Shown here piece after piece: positions 16,634 through 17,778 of a stretch of DNA of 17,778 nucleotides. The DNA lies in contig JNET01031172.1 in assembly GCA_000697455.1 (NCBI GenBank), positions 1 to 17,778 of the forward strand. Direction: 5' to 3'. Position 1 is the stretch's first letter; every line of letters starts with the position of its first letter. The notes under the pieces are model-generated. The model was not told where the DNA came from. It saw only the letters and a program-made list of their open reading frames with translations, and did not search any database. The stretch comes from Basidiobolus heterosporus B8920. Its lineage: Eukaryota > Basidiobolomycota > Basidiobolomycetes > Basidiobolales > Basidiobolaceae. Position numbers and translations under genes: made by a program.

Positions 16634-17778
16634 ATGTCAACCCACGAAGACCAGGATCAAAAGGTTGCGGTTGAGGTTCCTGTCAGTATATCCCCTGATA
16701 TTGCATCTGATACGGTAATCGAGTCTGTTCCCGTTTCTTTTTTGCCCACTACTGCAAATGACAAGTACTTCGATGAAGATGAGAAGAAAAAACTTGAGGT
16801 GCTCGAGGAAAAGAAATCACTTTACCAGCGTTTTCGTCTTTACATACATATTGCCGCAGTCTTGCTCTATACGGGATACATTATTGCTGCCTGGATCCTT
16901 CATGGCCGCAAGTCACTTGTCGCATCCCTGCTCTGGGCATTTGTTTGCTTAAAGATTATGTTCTACCATGTCCCTACTACCATTCTTTCGAAGCCTTTGG
17001 GTTGGTTCTTTTCTCATCTAATTAGGTTTGCCATGAGATTTCCGAGTAGAGTTCGTTGGATTGTTTCCATTGTCTTTACCGTGGGGTTAATTGTGGGCGT
17101 TACTCTTGGTTTGCCTGTCACACCAGGCAATGGTGACTTACGTAGTAGAGTCAGATCCCTCGGTGGTTTGTGCGTGTTTATACTAGGTCTTTACGTTACT
17201 TCTACCGACCGCAAGAAGATCCGTTGGGCTACAGTACTTACCGGAATTTTGATTCAATACCTTCTTGGTTTGTTCATTCTTAAGACTTCGGTTGGTTATG
17301 CCATTTTCCATTGGGTATCTCACCTGTGTACCACTCTTCTGGAGTTTTCCAATACTGGTTTCGCTTTCATCGTTGGTGATAAAGTGGCCAAGATGGGAAC
17401 ATTTGCAACTTCAGTACTCCCAGCTGTACTCTTCTTCGCTGCTATTGTCAAGATCGTGTATTACTTCGGAGGAATGCAGTGGATCGTCAAAAAAATTGCT
17501 TGGCTCATGGTTAGATTGATGAATACTAGCGGTGCTGAGTCCACGGTCGCTGCTGCTTCCCCTTTTGTTGGTATGGGTGAATCCTCATTGTTAGTCCTTC
17601 CATTTTTGGAAACGATGACCAAATCGGAGATTCATTGTACCATGACATCCGGGTTTGCCACGATCTCGGGATCAGTGCTGGTTGGATTTATTTCCATGGG
17701 AGTTAACCCTCAACCACTTGTTACTTCTTGTGTTATGTCAACACCATGTGGTATGCTCATCGCCAAGATGCGTGTTCC
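16634..17778 (+). CDS. Concentrative nucleoside transporter, CNT/SLC28 family (3' end outside window)
   Basis: Cation-coupled nucleoside importer of the plasma membrane. An uninterrupted frame of 381 codons runs off the window; fungal CNTs are about 550-600 residues, so roughly a third is missing. An acidic cytosolic N-terminus of about 65 residues (FDEDEKKKLEVLEEKK) precedes the membrane part, which starts near YIHIAAVLLYTGYIIAAWIL. The family gate region follows: LFILKTSVGYAIFHWVS, FSNTGFAFIVGD, FATSVLPAVLFFAAIVKIVYY and MQWIVKKIAWLM. The core substrate motif is VGMGESSLLVLPFL (Gly313-Glu316), then TKSEIHCTMTSGFATISGSVL and FISMGV. Known bacterial and animal CNTs have GQTE and some fungal ones GQGE, so Met314 replaces the usual Gln. 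No intron is visible in this part. Confidence 0.94.
   Translation, partial: MSTHEDQDQKVAVEVPVSISPDIASDTVIESVPVSFLPTTANDKYFDEDEKKKLEVLEEKKSLYQRFRLYIHIAAVLLYTGYIIAAWILHGRKSLVASLLWAFVCLKIMFYHVPTTILSKPLGWFFSHLIRFAMRFPSRVRWIVSIVFTVGLIVGVTLGLPVTPGNGDLRSRVRSLGGLCVFILGLYVTSTDRKKIRWATVLTGILIQYLLGLFILKTSVGYAIFHWVSHLCTTLLEFSNTGFAFIVGDKVAKMGTFATSVLPAVLFFAAIVKIVYYFGGMQWIVKKIAWLMVRLMNTSGAESTVAAASPFVGMGESSLLVLPFLETMTKSEIHCTMTSGFATISGSVLVGFISMGVNPQPLVTSCVMSTPCGMLIAKMRV

Noticed and set aside
1-17778. Dedicated gene cluster, mobile element or novel multi-gene system
   Set aside because: The genes belong to unrelated housekeeping pathways on mixed strands with independent promoters. No transposase, reverse transcriptase, long terminal repeat or array of spacers was seen.

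Overview
The window reads as a gene-dense stretch of a fungal nuclear genome. Twelve protein genes fit into 17.8 kb. I placed 24 GT..AG introns, all short (43 to 106 nt). Intergenic gaps are small and AATAAA-type poly(A) signals often sit at or just after the stop codons. The gene set suggests an early-diverging (zygomycete-grade) fungus rather than an ascomycete yeast. It keeps an SLC25A46-type carrier, a Gemin6, a CNOT10-like protein, a concentrative nucleoside transporter and a serpin, and it also has a fungal-style GATA factor and GCN20/ABCF3. This placement is an inference from gene content only.

Layout, left to right. The 3' part of an SDS22-type PP1 regulator (+) is cut by the window start. 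It is followed by NOP10 (+), a Gemin6-like SMN-complex subunit (+) and an SLC25A46-like mitochondrial outer-membrane carrier (+). A mitochondrial-looking flavin-reductase-domain protein (-) converges on the carrier and diverges from a CNOT10-like TPR protein (+). GCV3, the lipoyl H protein (+), converges on an intracellular-type serpin (-). Upstream of the serpin on the same strand is the TFIIH p44 subunit SSL1 (-), which diverges from ABCF3/GCN20 (+). A four-exon GATA zinc-finger protein (-) converges on ABCF3. After a 1.64 kb stretch with no recognisable gene, a CNT-type nucleoside transporter (+) runs off the right edge.

Functionally the window is mostly housekeeping: RNA processing and RNP assembly (NOP10, Gemin6, CNOT10), translation control (ABCF3), transcription and repair (SSL1) and mitochondrial metabolism and shape (GCV3, SLC25A46-like, flavin reductase-like). 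There is no operon and no sign of a dedicated gene cluster. I see no mobile element, CRISPR array, tRNA or rRNA.

The most unusual gene is the serpin. Its reactive-centre loop is carried by a separate short last exon, begins at the hinge, and contains four Met codons in a row followed by Cys-Cys at the predicted scissile bond. The Gemin6 homologue, the GMGE variant in the transporter core and the unexplained 1.64 kb interval are secondary points of interest. I found no convincing evidence of a new multi-gene system.
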